From assembly GCA_037045225.1 (NCBI GenBank), contig JBAOHZ010000009.1, forward strand, positions 62,001-126,000: a DNA stretch of 64,000 bases. Direction: 5' to 3'. Below the pieces are notes generated by a model, which saw nothing but the letters and a program-made list of their open reading frames with translations, was not told the DNA's origin and ran no database searches. The DNA is from Nitrospira sp. Its GTDB lineage: Bacteria; Nitrospirota; Nitrospiria; Nitrospirales; Nitrospiraceae. Position 1 is the stretch's first letter. Every line of letters starts with the position of its first letter. The translations under genes were made by a program, and so were the position numbers. Positions 16,308-24,727 of the stretch are shown in pieces.

Positions 16308-16640
16308 ATGAAGACATCGACAGGAACGCGAATCGTCATGGCCGCGATGGTAGCCGGCGGCCTCAGCCTGACCATGGGATGCGCGGCCGACCCGCAGGCG
16401 GGACAGCCGACGGCAGCCGAGACTGCTCGCCAAACCCGGGAAGCCGTCAAGCAAGACGTGAAGACCGTCACGCAGGGCACGAAAGACCGTATTCAAACCG
16501 AGAAGACCAGCGCCACTCAAGCTGTGACCGATACCCGCGATGCCATTAAACAAACCGGCGAGGAACTCAAGCAAGAGGGTGCGGCCATCAAGCAGGACGT
16601 GCAGGATATCAAGCAGATCTTCCAGGACGGAACCAAGTAA
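16308..16640 (+). CDS. Small lipoprotein with helical repeat region
   Basis: A 110-residue lipoprotein. The signal MAAMVAGGLSLTMGC has its lipobox cysteine at residue 25. The mature part is a charged helix rich in K, Q, T and D, with repeated units (QDVKTVTQGTKDRIQTEKTS, then TRDAIKQTGEELKQEGAAIK). It resembles late-embryogenesis or YtxH-type stress coiled coils. AAAGGAG upstream of the ATG decides the start within a longer open frame. It probably sits in the envelope; the role is unknown. Confidence 0.75.
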   Translation: MKTSTGTRIVMAAMVAGGLSLTMGCAADPQAGQPTAAETARQTREAVKQDVKTVTQGTKDRIQTEKTSATQAVTDTRDAIKQTGEELKQEGAAIKQDVQDIKQIFQDGTK

Positions 16641-16696
16641 GAAAAGACACCCGACGGAAGACGCAAGACCTCGGCCGTCACGGAAACCTGATCCAT

Positions 16697-16726
16697 GGGG
16701 TGGTGCTGCCTGCGCGGCACCACCCC
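16697..16726 (+). terminator. GC-rich hairpin after the lipoprotein gene
   Basis: Arms GGGGTGGTGC (16697-16706) and GCACCACCCC (16717-16726) form a ten-base perfect stem 56 bases past the stop codon. There is no T-run, so termination would be weak or protein-assisted. Confidence 0.45.
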
Positions 16727-16752
16727 GCACAGGCTAAGCCCCTCCGTTACAC

Positions 16753-16953
16753 CTACTCCCGCAATCTCTCGCTCGCATCGATCTTCATCCACGTCACGCC
16801 GCTGCAGAGGGCGATGAGGGTCGCGAGCAGCAACGAGGGGGCTCTCCCTCTAAGCTCGGCTAGCCAGAGGGTGAGGCCCGGAGAGATGGGCCCGCCTTGA
16901 TTCGCGACCCTATTCATCACGCCTGACAACCTATTCGCCTGGGTCTTCGAGAG
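16753..16953 (-). pseudogene. Decayed C-terminal fragment of an MFS transporter
   Basis: On the minus strand, 66 codons read LSKTQANRLSGVMNRVANQG onward to ALCSGVTWMKIDASERLRE and a stop. They align with the C-terminus of the intact MFS gene at 18485-19729 (LSKAHAGTLSGVMNMGANVG onward to ALCGGVMWMKIDASERLRE). Nothing upstream matches the rest of a transporter, so it is a remnant of a duplicate. Both copies point the same way. The rest of the 586-base gap 16641-17226 shows no gene. Confidence 0.82.
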
Positions 16954-17226
16954 TCCAGTCAAGCGCGCAGCCGACTTTCTGTCACTCACGCCAGCACCGC
17001 CGCTTCGAAAACCGGCGCCGGTCGGCGGACAGCCCTGTGCGGTCTGCTTGACAGTGTGAGCCAGACTGCCTAGCCTGATTGCTGCCCGTTGCACTTTTCG
17101 GCTGCCACCTTCGCTTCCCATGGGAAGAGGAGAAATGCGTGCCCGACAAGGACGCGACGTAGACGCGACCCGGTACGGCATCCAGCCTCCGCGGCCTCAT
17201 ACACATCGGATAGGAGGAATCCTCAC

Positions 17227-17706
17227 ATGAGTCACCATGACAAGACGAAAGCGCAAAAAAGCTCGCTGCCGGCCACGACCGTCACGCCGGTTGCGGCGGC
17301 GATCGGTGTGGTGCTGCGAGGCGGCCAGGTTCTACTCGTCCGCCGCGCGAATCAGCCGGACGCGGGGAAGTGGGGCTTTCCCGGTGGCAAGATCCATCCG
17401 GGTGAACCGGTCCAGGCTGCCGCGGCACGGGAGGTGGCGGAAGAAACTGGCCTCGTCGTGCGCCCGCTGCACGTGTTCACGGCGGTCGACGCCTTCCATC
17501 GAAACGCAAGTGGACAGTTGGTGACTCATTATGTGTTGATTGCCGTGTTATGCGAGTGGATTTCGGGCGTCCCGCAGGCTTCTGGTGATGCGTTGGAGGC
17601 AGAGTGGTTCCCGGTCGAGACGTTGGACTCAGTCGACATCGTCATGAGTCTTGACGTTGCACGCGTCGCGTCGATGGCTGCGAGGGTCCGTGAGGACGTT
17701 CAATGA
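17227..17706 (+). CDS. Nudix hydrolase
   Basis: A 159-residue Nudix protein. The Nudix box is intact, GGKIHPGEPVQAAAAREVAE followed by ETGLV (about residues 57-81), with the metal-binding R-E-x-x-E-E core. The preceding VVLRGGQVLLVRRANQPDAG strand and the G-x-W-G-F-P motif match ADP-ribose or NTP pyrophosphatases of the MutT class. The substrate cannot be told. GGAGGA ten bases before the ATG fixes the start. It lies between the transporter remnant and a toxin-antitoxin pair. Confidence 0.9.
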   Translation: MSHHDKTKAQKSSLPATTVTPVAAAIGVVLRGGQVLLVRRANQPDAGKWGFPGGKIHPGEPVQAAAAREVAEETGLVVRPLHVFTAVDAFHRNASGQLVTHYVLIAVLCEWISGVPQASGDALEAEWFPVETLDSVDIVMSLDVARVASMAARVREDVQ

Positions 17707-17766
17707 CCCCACCGAACGCTTGTGTATAGGTGGCAATAGCGACAGTGCTTGGAGTCTTTTCTAGAA

Positions 17767-18111
17767 CTAGCCGAGATCCATCACTTCTTTGACGGCATGA
17801 GTTATGGCCCTAAGTTGGATCGCGCTGAGGCGAATCAACGGGCCTTCGATCAATCGTTGGTTATCGATCGCGCGGAGTTGATCCAACAGCAGATCGGAGT
17901 CTTTCCGAAGTTTGCCCTGGGCCGTAATTCTGAGCCGGAGCGGTTCCGCGTCGTCGATGAGCTGGGTGGTGAGGGGAATGATCAGGGTGGAGGGATGTCC
18001 AGCATCGAGCAACGCTTGGGCTTGGACGATAAGCACAGGTCTGGTCTTTCCCGGTTCCGTCCCACGCCGAGGGCTCAAGTCGGCCAGCCAAATCTCGCCG
18101 CGCTTACGCAT
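17767..18111 (-). CDS. MazF/PemK-type mRNA interferase toxin
   Basis: A 114-residue toxin of the MazF/PemK fold. It has MRKRGEIWLADLSPRRGTEP at the N-terminus, then KTRPVLIVQA, PLTTQL and LLLDQLRAIDNQRL, with the arginine and threonine positions used for sequence-specific RNA cleavage. The start is set at 18111, overlapping the antitoxin stop by eight bases. An alternative ATG at 18132 would add seven residues. It is paired with the ribbon-helix-helix gene upstream. Confidence 0.88.
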   Translation of the reverse strand: MRKRGEIWLADLSPRRGTEPGKTRPVLIVQAQALLDAGHPSTLIIPLTTQLIDDAEPLRLRITAQGKLRKDSDLLLDQLRAIDNQRLIEGPLIRLSAIQLRAITHAVKEVMDLG

Positions 18112-18340
18112 CCAGGTCTGTCTCAATCGCATCAAACTCCGCGTTGATGCGCATACTTTCGCCGCGCACTTTGTGCGAGGCTTGAGTGAGTCGATCGGCA
18201 CGAAGCTGTCGCTCGGTTTCGCGGTTCATGCGTTCCAAGGATCGTCGGATGTACGCCGCCCTCGATACGTGGAGTGATTCGGCATAGCGGGTGCAGCGCT
18301 TGAGCAATTCGTCCGGCAATGTCACTGTAATGGTACTCAT
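18104..18340 (-). CDS. Ribbon-helix-helix antitoxin
   Basis: A 78-residue protein. Residues 1-45 form a CopG/MetJ-type ribbon-helix-helix (MSTITVTLPDELLKRCTRYA, then VSRAAYIRRSLERM), which would bind DNA as a dimer. The acidic C-terminal tail (FDAIETDLDA) probably neutralises the MazF-type toxin encoded next. GGAGG six bases before the ATG at 18340 decides the start over an ATG at 18352. The module is probably autoregulated. Confidence 0.85.
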   Translation of the reverse strand: MSTITVTLPDELLKRCTRYAESLHVSRAAYIRRSLERMNRETERQLRADRLTQASHKVRGESMRINAEFDAIETDLDA

Positions 18341-18484
18341 CGATACCTCCACTTACCATCAACTCATGATATCGAATTGTACTATACCAGAGGAAGATCG
18401 GCGTGGCAAACTAGGTAGATGACGAATGGCCCGTGCTGTATGTTCAGATCGACGTCCCCGTGCAGATGACACCGTTCCACCGCG

Positions 18485-19729
18485 TCACTCACGTAATCTC
18501 TCGCTCGCATCGATCTTCATCCACATCACGCCGCCGCAGAGGGCGATGAACGCCGCGACAAGTAACGAGGCCGTCCAACCCCACTGATCGGCGAGCCAGG
18601 GGGTGAGGCTGGGGGAAATCACCCCGCCCACATTCGCGCCCATGTTCATCACGCCCGACAGGGTACCCGCGTGGGCCTTGGAGAGATCGGTCGTCACACT
18701 CCAGTAAGCCCCCACCGTAAAATACAGCCAGCCGGCCCCCAGCGAGAGGGAGGCGATGGCGACGGCTTGTGAGTCAGCCCAGGCGCCGACGGCGATGAGT
18801 CCACCGGCCAGCCCCATGCCGATCATGCCGACGATCATACGGGCCTTCGTCAAACCGAGGGTCGAGACCAGGCGGTCGGTGGTCCAACCACCAAGCGGAC
18901 AGAAGACGAGGATCGCGACAAAGGGTGCAGCCGCGAGCCAACCGCCGCGCAACAGATCGATGCCGCGCACGTTCACGAGGTACAGATAAAACCAGGACAT
19001 GTAGATGTAGGCCACGTAGCCGAGGCAGGCATAACTCAGCACCAGCCAGCGCAGGGATGACGAAGCCGCAAATTGCCGCCAGGGAACAACCACGCGCGGG
19101 TGTAACGAAGCCGCGCCGTCTGCCGCCTTCTGCTCCCGGGAGCAGAGCACCCACAACAGGGCCACCACCAGACCGATCAGGGCGGACAGGTAGAAGACCG
19201 TCTGCCAGTGATAGTTCACCATGACCCAGGAGGCGAGGGGAGGGGTGATTGCGGCGCCGATACCGATGCCGCCGATGGCAATGCCGATGCCGAGCCCACG
19301 TTGCGCCGGGGGAATCCAATCGGCCACGGCGCGATTGAAGTTCGGCAGGGCTACGGCTTCACCCACGCCGAGGAGAAACCGCACGACGATCAAGGCGCCG
19401 ACCGTCCCGACCATGGCAGCCAATGGAAGGGTCGCAGCGACCGCCGTCAAGGCCGTAAACAACGACCACCAGAGCAACGCACCGGCCAACACCACCCTGG
19501 CACCCCAACGATCGCCCAGCCATCCGCCGGGAATCTGACAAAGTGCGTAGCCGAACACGAAGGCGGAAAAGATATAGCCCATGTCCTGATCCGTCAGGCC
19601 ATAGGCCGGCATCATTTGTCGCGCCGTCACGGAGATGTTGACCCGATCCATGTAGGTCACGGCGCTGATGGCAAACAGGAGGCCGAGGATGCCCCATCGC
19701 GGTTCGGTTGCCGACTTGCCGACTGCCAC
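18485..19729 (-). CDS. MFS transporter, anion:cation symporter type
   Basis: A 414-residue inner-membrane transporter with about twelve membrane segments. Family features include YMDRVNISVTARQMMP after segment one, GWLGDRWGAR as the MFS motif A between segments two and three, and GVGEAVALPNFNRAVADWIP in the first half. These match the ACS (hexuronate/phthalate-like) family of organic-anion uptake carriers. The substrate is not predictable. A C-terminal fragment of a near-identical gene lies at 16753-16953. Confidence 0.86.
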   Translation of the reverse strand: MAVGKSATEPRWGILGLLFAISAVTYMDRVNISVTARQMMPAYGLTDQDMGYIFSAFVFGYALCQIPGGWLGDRWGARVVLAGALLWWSLFTALTAVAATLPLAAMVGTVGALIVVRFLLGVGEAVALPNFNRAVADWIPPAQRGLGIGIAIGGIGIGAAITPPLASWVMVNYHWQTVFYLSALIGLVVALLWVLCSREQKAADGAASLHPRVVVPWRQFAASSSLRWLVLSYACLGYVAYIYMSWFYLYLVNVRGIDLLRGGWLAAAPFVAILVFCPLGGWTTDRLVSTLGLTKARMIVGMIGMGLAGGLIAVGAWADSQAVAIASLSLGAGWLYFTVGAYWSVTTDLSKAHAGTLSGVMNMGANVGGVISPSLTPWLADQWGWTASLLVAAFIALCGGVMWMKIDASERLRE

Positions 19730-19832
19730 TCAGTCCTCCGGTTCTCAGCGCCATGCGCGAGCGCGGGGCATTATAGACCGGCTCGCACCAACCGAAGAAA
19801 GTTATTTGCGAGGCCTGCCCCAAAACCGTCAT

Positions 19833-19915
19833 TCGTCTCTCGTGAAGCGTCACTCGTTCAGAGGCCATCAGCCGTCAGTTTCGATCCTAAACGAAATACG
19901 CTTCACGAGAGACGA
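19833..19915. repeat. Perfect 18-bp inverted repeat in intergenic DNA
   Basis: TCGTCTCTCGTGAAGCGT (19833-19850) and ACGCTTCACGAGAGACGA (19898-19915) are perfect inverted copies 47 bases apart. They lie in the 303-base gap between the divergent MFS and AsmA genes. Related words (GCTTCACG, CACGAGATACG) recur at about 12570 and 24693, so this is probably another small dispersed repeat. No other feature is seen in the gap. Confidence 0.6.
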
Positions 19916-20032
19916 GATACGGTCGTCTACGGATCCCCTTCACAAGATACGTGCCTGCGCGGCCACGCCTCGTATGGATTTCCCTCTTGCGCATCCAGTA
20001 CACTGCACTTTTGACCTGCCAATGGAGGTGGA

Positions 20033-23000
20033 GTGAGGGTTCGTCCGCGCGTTGTGGTGCTATCGCTGCTCGGCCTCGTGGTCGTGGGTGCGCTCCTTCT
20101 CCTCTATTCACGCGAGCTGTTCGGCGTCGACGTCATCAAGAATTTCTTCCTTCAGCAACTCGAAACCAGTCTGCGGCGCAAGATCGAGGTGGATCGGATT
20201 AAGCTGGTCGTGCTGCCCAGCCTCCGGCTCGAGCTCTCCGACGTCGCTGTTTATGGTCACGACGACCCGACACACATCGTCTTCCAGGCCAAAGAAATCG
20301 ATATTGTCCTGCGCCTCCTGCCGCTACTGAAAAAACAGGTTGTGGCCAAGCGGATCTTTCTCAACGAACCAACCGTGACACTGGTCCGCAATCGGTCGGG
20401 GCATTGGAATGTGCTCGCTGGGCTCCCGTCCGCGGCGAAAGACGAGTCGGCCTATCAGATGTTCAGCCGTCTCCTGCAAGTTCGCGAAGCCACGATTCAG
20501 CACGGGCACATTACGATCACGGACGAAGCCCGTCCGGACGGCGTCCGCTCCACCCAGCTCGAATCGGTCGAGATGGCCCTGAAGGTCTATCCGAGCAAGG
20601 CCCAGGGCGACCTCCACATCTCGGCGTCGTTGCCGGCAGAAGCGGTCCCTTCGTCGTTTTCCCTAACCGGCACCATCAGCTTGAGCGAGTCCTCTTCATC
20701 GCTGTCGGCCGAAGCGCCCTATTCCGTCCATCCGGTGTTTCAATTCGACGGTGAGATCGAAACCAGCAACCTGCGCCTGCGTGAAGCTGCCGATTTCTTC
20801 GGGCCGCGCCCCGTGCCGATTCAACTGCAAGGCGGCGCCAATCTGCACAGCCGTATCCGCGTGGCGCCCGGCGTGGCGGGGTATGATGTGGTGCTCACGG
20901 AGATCGCCGCGAATGTCGATGAGCTGACGGTCAGCGGCAAGGCCAACCTGGCGGGACTCTTGACCTCGCAACCCACCTTCTCCATCACGTTCGCCGCACC
21001 CACAATCGATCTCAAGCAACTCTTCGCCCGCATGCCGGCACAATGGATTCACCCCCAATTGCCGGGCATCGTCGAACAGCGCCAGTTGGGCGGAACGGTA
21101 GAAATTCTCTCGGCCACCTTGACGGGCGCCACGGCGCCCAGCCCGCAATTGTCGCTCACAGGTGACTTCCGAATTGAGAAGGGCACGGCGCTGATCGGGA
21201 GCGACCGGGTGTCGACGCAGAATCTGGCCGCCAGCATTTCAGTCGAGCCGGGACGTATCCGGGTCGGTAAAATCACAGGTACCTACGGCACCCTCCAAAT
21301 GACCGACGGCAAAGCCGTGGTGTCGTTCCTGGATGAAGGGCCCTGGATGGAATTGGACATCAGCGGCGATATGACGGCGTCGGATTTGGTCAAATTCCTA
21401 ACCAAAACGATCCACGCGGACCGGCTCACCTCACTGCTCGCGCAATCGCGTGAAATTGAAGGGCAGACACATCCGACCTTTCGCCTCGTCGGACCGCTGG
21501 ACAAACCAGAAGGCATCACCTTTGCCGGTGGGGAAGTGCTGGCCGAGCAGGTCAGCCTCATGAATCCTTCTTTGCCGCAACGGCTCACGGCCATGCAGGG
21601 TCGCATCGTCTTCTCTCAAACAGGCGGCGCACAATTCGATCAGGTCACCGCCAACGTCGGCGAGACGCAGTTGCAATTCAACGGCATGATCAGCGGCGGC
21701 ACGCCGAGCGTCTTTCAGGATTTTGTCATCCGAGCGAAGGGCAGCGCCTCCCAGCTTCGCCAGATGGTCTCCGCCGGAACCTTTCCGGATGATTTGCTCT
21801 ATGGAATGGTGAACGCGAAGGTGCAGTTATCCGGTCCGTCCGGCACGCCCCATTTGCGTGGAGAAATCGGGCTGAACGAAGCCAAGCTCGTGTTGCCGAT
21901 GGTCGGAGAAAAACCGCTGGGTTCCCCGGCCTCCTTGGAACTCGACGCCGATGTCACGCGGGGAGTCGGCCTGGTTATCTCACGCCTGGAAATCGTCGTC
22001 CCGCCATTACGTCTCCCGTTAAAGGGGCGTGTCACCCTCGGCGATCAGTTTTCGATCGACGCATCACTGGCATCCGGTACGGTCTCGTTGTCGAGCCTGC
22101 CCGAGTGGATTTACCGCAGTGGACTTGAAGCGGGCAATCTCGAAGTATCGATGGATGTGAAGGGCACGGACGCCGAGTGGAGAAACTGGCGCACGGGCGG
22201 GTGGCTGGCGCTCACCAACGGACTGATGACAGTGAAGGGCGTCGAGGGCCCGGTCGAGGACATCTATCTGCGCCTGAAGTTTTCCAAAAACATCGCCGAC
22301 ATCAAACAACTCTCGTTCCGCATCAAGGACAGCGACGTCAGTCTGTCGGGGGTGCTGAAGAACTGGACGACCAAGCCGGTCATCGCGGTCAAGATCGAAT
22401 CGTCGCAAATGGATCTCGACCTGCTGATTCCCAAAGGACACCGGTCGCCGATCCGTGAATTTCTTGAGACCCTGGCCTCGACGAGTCAGGTCAGTGCGAC
22501 CGCCACGATCGAAAAGGGCCTGTACAAACATCTGCGGTTCGGTGGGTTGTCCGGGCGACTGACCATTCAAGACGGCATGCTCGATCTTGACCGGGTCGTG
22601 GCCCAGTCCGGAACCGGCCATGCGGCAGGACGAATGGTCGTCCGTCTGCCCAAGGAACAGCCGGCTGAAACCGAAACCTCGATCAGGATGACCGGCATCC
22701 CGGCCGAAGCCCTGTTGCCGCTGCTCGGGGCGCAGGATCATCCGGTGACCGGAGACATGAAGCTGACCGGAGTGATCCGCGGGCATGGACGGAACCCCCA
22801 CGGCATCCTGCCGACCCTCAACGGCAAAGTCGAACTGGTGATGCAGGACGGACGCATCCTCAAGACGGAGAAACGCGCCATCTGGAAAATTCTCTCCATT
22901 CTGAATCTGCCGGCGGTGTTGCAAGGCAAAGTGGATCTGGAGAAAGAGGGGTTGCAGTACAACCGCGCCAGCGCCACCATCACGATCCAAAACGGATCGG

Positions 23001-23449
23001 TGAAAACGCAAAATATTGTCTTGGACAGCCCGGTGCTGAAGATTTCTGCCGTCGGCAGTTACGACATGCCCACCGATCAACTGGACATGATTTGGGCGGT
23101 AAGTCCCTTCGGGTCCTATTCGCAATTCCTCAAATCGATTCCGCTCTTCGGACGGTTGATGGCCGGGGACCGCAAGGGCTTGGCGACGGCCCTGTTCCAG
23201 GTCAAGGGCTCCATCGACGATCCGGACGTCACCTACATGCCGATGAAGTCCTTCACCACGGGATTAACCGGTGTCGCGCAGCTTGCGTTCGATCTGTTGA
23301 AGAATACGGTCATGCTCCCGATCGACATTTTATCGCCACAGGAAGAAAAGGATCCGGTATTCGATCCGGCGCTGGAGATCCAAACGCCCTCGGCCGCCGC
23401 GCCGCCGAGTGAGCCCGCACCTACGGCACCGGCACCGGCCGCGCCTTGA
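20033..23449 (+). CDS. Large AsmA-family envelope protein
   Basis: A 1138-residue protein with one N-terminal membrane helix (VVVLSLLGLVVVGALLLLY, residues 7-25). A long periplasmic, beta-rich body follows. The start of the body (LETSLRRKIEVDRIKLVVLP) and the C-terminal block (VELVMQDGRILKTEKRAIWK, later SYDMPTDQLDMIWAVSPFG) fit the AsmA/YhdP/TamB-like group. That group is linked to phospholipid transport and outer-membrane homeostasis. The tail after about 1105 is proline/alanine-rich. GTG is used as start with GGAGG at 20024-20028. An M24 peptidase gene follows closely. Confidence 0.83.
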   Translation: MRVRPRVVVLSLLGLVVVGALLLLYSRELFGVDVIKNFFLQQLETSLRRKIEVDRIKLVVLPSLRLELSDVAVYGHDDPTHIVFQAKEIDIVLRLLPLLKKQVVAKRIFLNEPTVTLVRNRSGHWNVLAGLPSAAKDESAYQMFSRLLQVREATIQHGHITITDEARPDGVRSTQLESVEMALKVYPSKAQGDLHISASLPAEAVPSSFSLTGTISLSESSSSLSAEAPYSVHPVFQFDGEIETSNLRLREAADFFGPRPVPIQLQGGANLHSRIRVAPGVAGYDVVLTEIAANVDELTVSGKANLAGLLTSQPTFSITFAAPTIDLKQLFARMPAQWIHPQLPGIVEQRQLGGTVEILSATLTGATAPSPQLSLTGDFRIEKGTALIGSDRVSTQNLAASISVEPGRIRVGKITGTYGTLQMTDGKAVVSFLDEGPWMELDISGDMTASDLVKFLTKTIHADRLTSLLAQSREIEGQTHPTFRLVGPLDKPEGITFAGGEVLAEQVSLMNPSLPQRLTAMQGRIVFSQTGGAQFDQVTANVGETQLQFNGMISGGTPSVFQDFVIRAKGSASQLRQMVSAGTFPDDLLYGMVNAKVQLSGPSGTPHLRGEIGLNEAKLVLPMVGEKPLGSPASLELDADVTRGVGLVISRLEIVVPPLRLPLKGRVTLGDQFSIDASLASGTVSLSSLPEWIYRSGLEAGNLEVSMDVKGTDAEWRNWRTGGWLALTNGLMTVKGVEGPVEDIYLRLKFSKNIADIKQLSFRIKDSDVSLSGVLKNWTTKPVIAVKIESSQMDLDLLIPKGHRSPIREFLETLASTSQVSATATIEKGLYKHLRFGGLSGRLTIQDGMLDLDRVVAQSGTGHAAGRMVVRLPKEQPAETETSIRMTGIPAEALLPLLGAQDHPVTGDMKLTGVIRGHGRNPHGILPTLNGKVELVMQDGRILKTEKRAIWKILSILNLPAVLQGKVDLEKEGLQYNRASATITIQNGSVKTQNIVLDSPVLKISAVGSYDMPTDQLDMIWAVSPFGSYSQFLKSIPLFGRLMAGDRKGLATALFQVKGSIDDPDVTYMPMKSFTTGLTGVAQLAFDLLKNTVMLPIDILSPQEEKDPVFDPALEIQTPSAAAPPSEPAPTAPAPAAP

Positions 23450-23500
23450 CCACCTCCGGACCGCGTGATAGCATCCACCTCACGTGAACGCCTCCATCTC

Positions 23501-24658
23501 ATGAGCCATTCGACCGAACAGAGCCCCCATCCCGAGCAGAGCGCCGTACTCTTTATCGCCGCCAGCGAAACAGAGTCCAATCTGTATTACGCCACCCGTT
23601 TCATCGCGCCCGATCCGTTCATCTATCTCGAAGTGAAGGGCGAACGCCTCATGGTCATGAGCGACCTGGAAGTGGACCGGGCGCGTCATCAGGCGACAGT
23701 CGATCGTGTGTTGTCGTATTCCGAGCTGGAACGGCGCGCCAAATCGATGGGTGCAAAAGACCCGGGTACGATCGATGTCGTCCATCTGGTCTTGCAGGAT
23801 GCCGGTCTGAAAGAAATTCTGGTCCCTCCGACCTTTCCCTTTCTCCATGCCGCCCGACTGCAGGAACTGGGCTATCGGCTGCGGACCAAGCGTGAACCGT
23901 TCTACGAACAGCGGGTCACGAAATCGGCCGAAGAGGTTCGGCACATCGAAGCTGCTCAACGCGCGACGGAAACGGCCGTGGCCGCTGCGCATCAGAGCCT
24001 CCGCCGCGCCGAGATTCGCGACCACGTGCTCTGGCTGGATGGGGAAGTCCTCACCTCTGAACGGGTCAAGAAATTGATCAACGTGGCCCTGATGGAATGT
24101 GGGTGCATCGCACAACATACCATCGTGGCGGGGGGGGAGCAGGCCTGCGATCCCCATGATGAAGGCAGCGGGCCGCTGCCGGCTCATCGCAGCATTATTT
24201 TCGACGTCTTCCCCCGATCAGCCGACTCTCGTTACTTCGCCGACATGTCCCGCACCGTCGTCCGCGGAACACCCTCGCCGGAATTAACGCGCCTGTATCA
24301 CGCGGTGAAAGATGCGCAGGAAGAAGCGATCACCAAAATTCGCGACGGGGCCGACGGGGCCGCCATCCACCAGGGCATCTGCGATCGTTTCGAGAAGGCG
24401 GGGTACAAGACGGGCCTGGTCAACGGCCGCATGCAAGGCTATTTTCACGGCACCGGCCATGGCGTCGGATTGGATATTCACGAGGCGCCTCGTATCAGCC
24501 GAACCGGTTCGCTGCTGCAGGAAGGACATGTCGTGACGGTCGAGCCCGGCCTCTATTACCCGGGCCTCGGGGCGGTGCGTATCGAAGACATGGTCCTTGT
24601 GACAAAAGACGGTTGCCGGAATTTGACGAACTATCCGAAAATATTTGAACTCGGCTAG
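23501..24658 (+). CDS. M24-family aminopeptidase (Xaa-Pro type)
   Basis: A 385-residue creatinase/aminopeptidase-fold protein. The N-terminal domain begins at about residue 15. The C-terminal pita-bread domain holds the metal ligands: SIIFDVFPRSADSRYFADMS near 230 (two aspartates), FHGTGHGVGLDIHE near 315, VEPGLY near 347 and IEDMVLVT near 365. It removes N-terminal residues, often before proline, in the cytosol. A GTG at 23465 is in frame but lacks a ribosome site, so ATG 23501 is preferred. Confidence 0.88.
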   Translation: MSHSTEQSPHPEQSAVLFIAASETESNLYYATRFIAPDPFIYLEVKGERLMVMSDLEVDRARHQATVDRVLSYSELERRAKSMGAKDPGTIDVVHLVLQDAGLKEILVPPTFPFLHAARLQELGYRLRTKREPFYEQRVTKSAEEVRHIEAAQRATETAVAAAHQSLRRAEIRDHVLWLDGEVLTSERVKKLINVALMECGCIAQHTIVAGGEQACDPHDEGSGPLPAHRSIIFDVFPRSADSRYFADMSRTVVRGTPSPELTRLYHAVKDAQEEAITKIRDGADGAAIHQGICDRFEKAGYKTGLVNGRMQGYFHGTGHGVGLDIHEAPRISRTGSLLQEGHVVTVEPGLYYPGLGAVRIEDMVLVTKDGCRNLTNYPKIFELG

Positions 24659-24727
24659 TCGGTCCGACGAAGACACACGTCCCCCGTTTTCACGCTTCAC
24701 GCCCGATGCGTCACGTGTCACGATGTT

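Noticed and set aside
17749..18147. Plus-strand open frame opposite the MazF-type toxin
   Set aside because: The minus strand has a full MazF domain overlapping its antitoxin gene; the plus frame has no ribosome site or recognisable features.
22064..23125. A long minus-strand open frame inside the AsmA-type gene, and similar ones at 26712-27698 and 3186-3941
   Set aside because: The plus-strand proteins in these places match known families or are operon-coupled. The antisense frames read as low-complexity H/R/G-rich protein typical of the complement of GC-rich codons.
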